Of a DNA stretch of 64,000 nucleotides, positions 61,051-64,000 are shown piece by piece. The notes under the pieces were generated by a model. The model was not told where the DNA came from and ran no database searches. It worked only from the letters and a program-made list of their open reading frames with translations. The stretch covers positions 21,097,918 through 21,161,917 of the forward strand of contig NC_090130.1 in assembly GCF_040581485.1 (NCBI RefSeq), in the 5' to 3' direction. Position numbers and translations under genes: made by a program. How positions within the stretch are numbered: position 1 is the first letter of the stretch; the number at the start of each line of letters is the position of its first letter. Source of the DNA: Linepithema humile. Lineage: Eukaryota > Arthropoda > Insecta > Hymenoptera > Formicidae.

Positions 61051-63605
61051 GCTCGTACGTCTCGGCCGGCGGCTTACATTACTTCACCGCAAATGCCCGA
61101 GGAGCGATATTAAACCTTTATAATCAGTCGGCACCTACGCGCCACGAAATGTATTTATGCGAGCGGGTATATATTCATTTGTGTCCACGGGATGATGTAC
61201 GCGAGCGTTGGCGCAGCACGAAAGGTAATTGGCAATGTATATCCTTTTGTAGCGCGAGGTACAAGCTCGCCGCCCGGCCGGCGATTGAATTATTTTTTTG
61301 TAGAAAGCTTTCGATCGGTTTGAAAATTTCTTCGCTGCAAAAGCGCAACGCGATAAAATTGCAAAATTACTCGCGAATGCGACATAGTTGTGCTCCTTCG
61401 CGGAATTAACGACGTGACTCACAACGGGCCTTCTCTAATTGAGCAAATTCGCGTTGATTCCGGAGGGGCGGTGGTTCATTAACGGACTATCGTGATTATC
61501 GGGCGGAGTGTCGGGCGCAATTGGCGACTCCCGAAGGTACGGGCGCACTCGAAAAGGCGAGGGGCAGGCCTAACATTTTCAAGAGGGGGCGTGGACATCG
61601 TTAGTGTAGCCTTTTCGAGTTCCGCGAAAGCTATTAAGCGCCAAATTTCGTCGTTTTCTAACTCCCGCTGCTACTCCGAGATTACTCTTATAATTCAGTC
61701 GCGTTTCTCGGGACAATGCGTAAGCGTTATTTCCATCCCCGTAAATGATTTGGCTATTAAAAGGACGTACTTTGTCGAGATCTGACTGCAGGCCGAGTAA
61801 TTAGCAGTTAAACGTCTGATTAAACAGCTACGCTAGGAATTTTAATAATAAATGCGTTTTTTCACACCGCTAATATTCTTCTTATCGTATAATGGTCCGC
61901 GCGCGGCCGAGAAAATTATGTTGATGGTGAATATTGCACGAAGCGCGGAGGCAAAACCGATAGAGAAAGGACTCTTGCCGGAGTCCGCAAGAGCAATAGC
62001 ATGATAATAACTTCTGGGGTTTCAAGTTCCGTGAGGTTTAATTTTGGCTAAAGCTTAATAGCCGCAGCGGGAGGTTGCTCGTTACACCTGCTACAAACCG
62101 GCGGCCAAGGCGGGTACGCGCGACAACACGCTAGGGAAATATATGCGGGAGTTTCAATCAGGACAGCAATCCTAAGGATTTCCTGATGCTCCCTGTTGCT
62201 TTGTATTCGTAATCAGATCGAAAGTGCAAACTTAACATTTGCCAATTACTTTGCTTGAATCATTTTCAGATTTCAAAACACAGTCACCTGTGAAAATTTC
62301 GAAGAGCGACGAATAAAAATTGCATTCCCAACTCTCGATTGGCTCGTAATTAGTATTTCTTGTCCTATTTCGATCGTTGAATCGATAAATTTTTAATCGC
62401 TCGGAGAGGACGAGATTCCGTCATTTAAATACCAATCTCGAAGATCAGAGAGGCTCGACGGAACGTAAAACTTGGACGGCGGTGCGCAAAAAGATGCGGA
62501 TCGCCCGTTCGTGTAACTCCTGAAATTTTTTCTCGCATAAGAGCGAGCGGGTTCGGAGACAAGGCCAGGATAGTATAGGCAGCGCTTAGCAGCTGTCCCT
62601 GGTAAAAAGTGCGTGGAATTGCCAGCACCGCCGGTCCCGGTCCTAACCGGCCCTAAATTCGGCCCAACTCCCCCGGGCAATTGGTATTTAAGATGGATTC
62701 ATCTGATGTGGCGTTACAGAAGTACGCCATAAATCCCGATTAATTGCCAGACGGCTCTCGTAAACACGTCAGCGGGGATCAAAAACACTGACTCCCGTCC
62801 GACTTTTAAGACCGGCGCGGCGGTATTCGGTAAAGGATGTTATGCCGGACGCGCGGACGGTGCCGCTCGCGTAAAAATAAATAAATTTTGTGCGCCGTTG
62901 GAATTCTGTTACTCCGCTATACGCGCCATTTCCAAATATACATGTCGTTTACATTTTAATGCTGTCGGCTTAATGTATTCTATATGAACAGCGAAAATGT
63001 ATACGAGCGGTGTGTTACGGCGGTTATCAACGCGTTCAATCTCACATCCGAGAGGACATTCGGGAACGGCGCCGCGCGGCGCGCTTAATTCAGCCTTTAT
63101 ACGTTTTAACGGCGACTTAAATCTCCGACGAGAGGCTTTTACGGCCGACAAACGTTAGATGCTAATTATAGTTCCATTTAAGCGCGTCAATCAGTTCCAG
63201 TTATTCGGAAATTAGTGGACGGAAACCGGTTGGGCGCCTCTCCATTTCCGCGTCGGGCGACGTTTCGAAATGTCCGCCGGATGATAAACTATCCGTAAGA
63301 TTTCACAGAAATGAATTGAAGTAGGATGTACGAAATAAATAATCTTTCGTCCCAGGCCTGACATCGCGCGCGTTACATTAATCTCGCCGTGGATTAAAGC
63401 GATGGGAAAAAGGCGCGATAGCATCGCGCGCGCCGTTGCGCCAGGCGTTTGACGCTAATCATGCAGTAATCACGGGAAACGCGCGGCCCGAAATTGTCAA
63501 CTCAATTTGCACCGGTGGCGCGACACAGTGACAGCGAATAGATTAAAATACAGTCATTTGCTTGCGCCGCATTCTATTTAATAAATACATCGCATCTGTC
63601 CTAAT

Positions 63606-63660
63606 CCCCCTCCCCCCACCCTCTCTCTCTCTCGCCCTCCTTTCCCCTCCCTCTCCCACC
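63606..63660 (+). repeat. Pyrimidine tract with (CT)n core
   Basis: C-runs and CT repeats for about 55 bases with almost no purine. Confidence 0.85.
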
Positions 63661-64000
63661 CTTAATGAATTCCTGATTTATCATCCATTAAGGTGTCAGG
63701 ACGCGCTCGGGTTTCGTTGCTCCGCTCGGACCGGCGGAAATTTATGTGGATAGGTGTGATTAATGCGATGTTCGCGGAAACACACGGACATCTGTGTTAA
63801 TGGTGACGGATGGCCGCGCTAATGGTGTCAGCCAGCGACAGGCGTCCTCGTCGCGTTCTCCTCCGTCGCGCTCTAGACTTCTGACCGGCTCCTTCGTGAA
63901 TACGTGCACGCATTTAGTCCGCATACGGCGTACACGCGATAGCCTCTGCCGTTAATAACAATCCGTTCGCGGCGGCGTGGCGGAAAATATGCGACGACCG

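Larger units (their letters stand above)
60251..64000. other. Non-coding stretch, no gene recognised
   Basis: It includes a (GCTC)n run at 60686-60708, a TC-rich tract near 60930-60960, a (GCC)n run at 61026-61050 and a CT/C-rich tract at 63606-63660. A plus-strand frame across the GCC run (to 61409) codes poly-alanine followed by ordinary sequence. It lacks an ATG at its nominal start and is not convincing. Confidence 0.5.

Noticed and set aside
60897..61409. 170-codon plus-strand frame with poly-alanine
   Set aside because: The nominal start is TTG, the first third is translated TC and GCC repeats, and no family is recognised.
1..64000. Conserved insect microRNAs, 5S rRNA, U-snRNAs and telomeric TTAGG arrays
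   Set aside because: I looked for well-known mature microRNA sequences, snRNA/5S landmarks and TTAGG arrays by eye on the plus strand and partly on the minus strand and found none. This is not an exhaustive search.

Overview
This window looks like non-coding nuclear DNA from an insect, most likely a hymenopteran such as an ant. That assignment is inference from composition. CpG is not depleted, CpG-dense blocks of about 1 kb alternate with AT-rich stretches, and (GA)n/(CT)n, (TA)n, (GGCA)n, (GGTA)n and long homopolymer tracts are frequent. There are no bacterial-style operons, ribosome binding sites or densely packed genes. No reading frame on either strand could be assigned to a known protein family. 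The longest ATG frame (231 codons, minus strand, 57124-57819) lies in a GC-rich, low-complexity block and has no recognisable domain. No intact tRNA, rRNA, snRNA or microRNA, no CRISPR array and no intact transposon was recognised. The simplest reading is a large intergenic interval or a very long intron.

Layout from left to right. 1-2640 is mixed DNA with a decayed tRNA-like element (1702-1770) and a G-rich/GGC low-complexity patch. 6541-7590 holds three diverged copies of one module. 8101-9370 is a CpG-dense block. 12170-12926 holds a TA/T tract and then a degenerate ~10-bp minisatellite. 12927-15035 is AT-rich. 15235-15845 is strongly purine-biased on the plus strand. 18962-19380 is a diverged tandem duplication of a ~225-bp unit with inverted repeats. 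21655-22620 is a CpG-dense, pyrimidine-tract region that resembles an insect promoter and 5' leader on the plus strand. 24751-25310 may be a minus-strand 5' leader with a good splice donor. 25922-25983 is an alternating purine-pyrimidine (Z-DNA type) tract. 30819-31452 contains two copies of a short duplicated module. 42635-42909 is bounded by good splice-like signals. 48541-49025 is a ~115-bp tandem array. The rest is ordinary single-copy-looking DNA broken by microsatellites.

Because no gene was identified, nothing can be said about genes working together. The candidate first exons and TATA/initiator pairs are hypotheses from local signals only; hexamers matching a splice donor are expected by chance many times in 64 kb. 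The locally duplicated single-copy modules are the most solid unusual structures, because they can be seen by direct comparison within the window.
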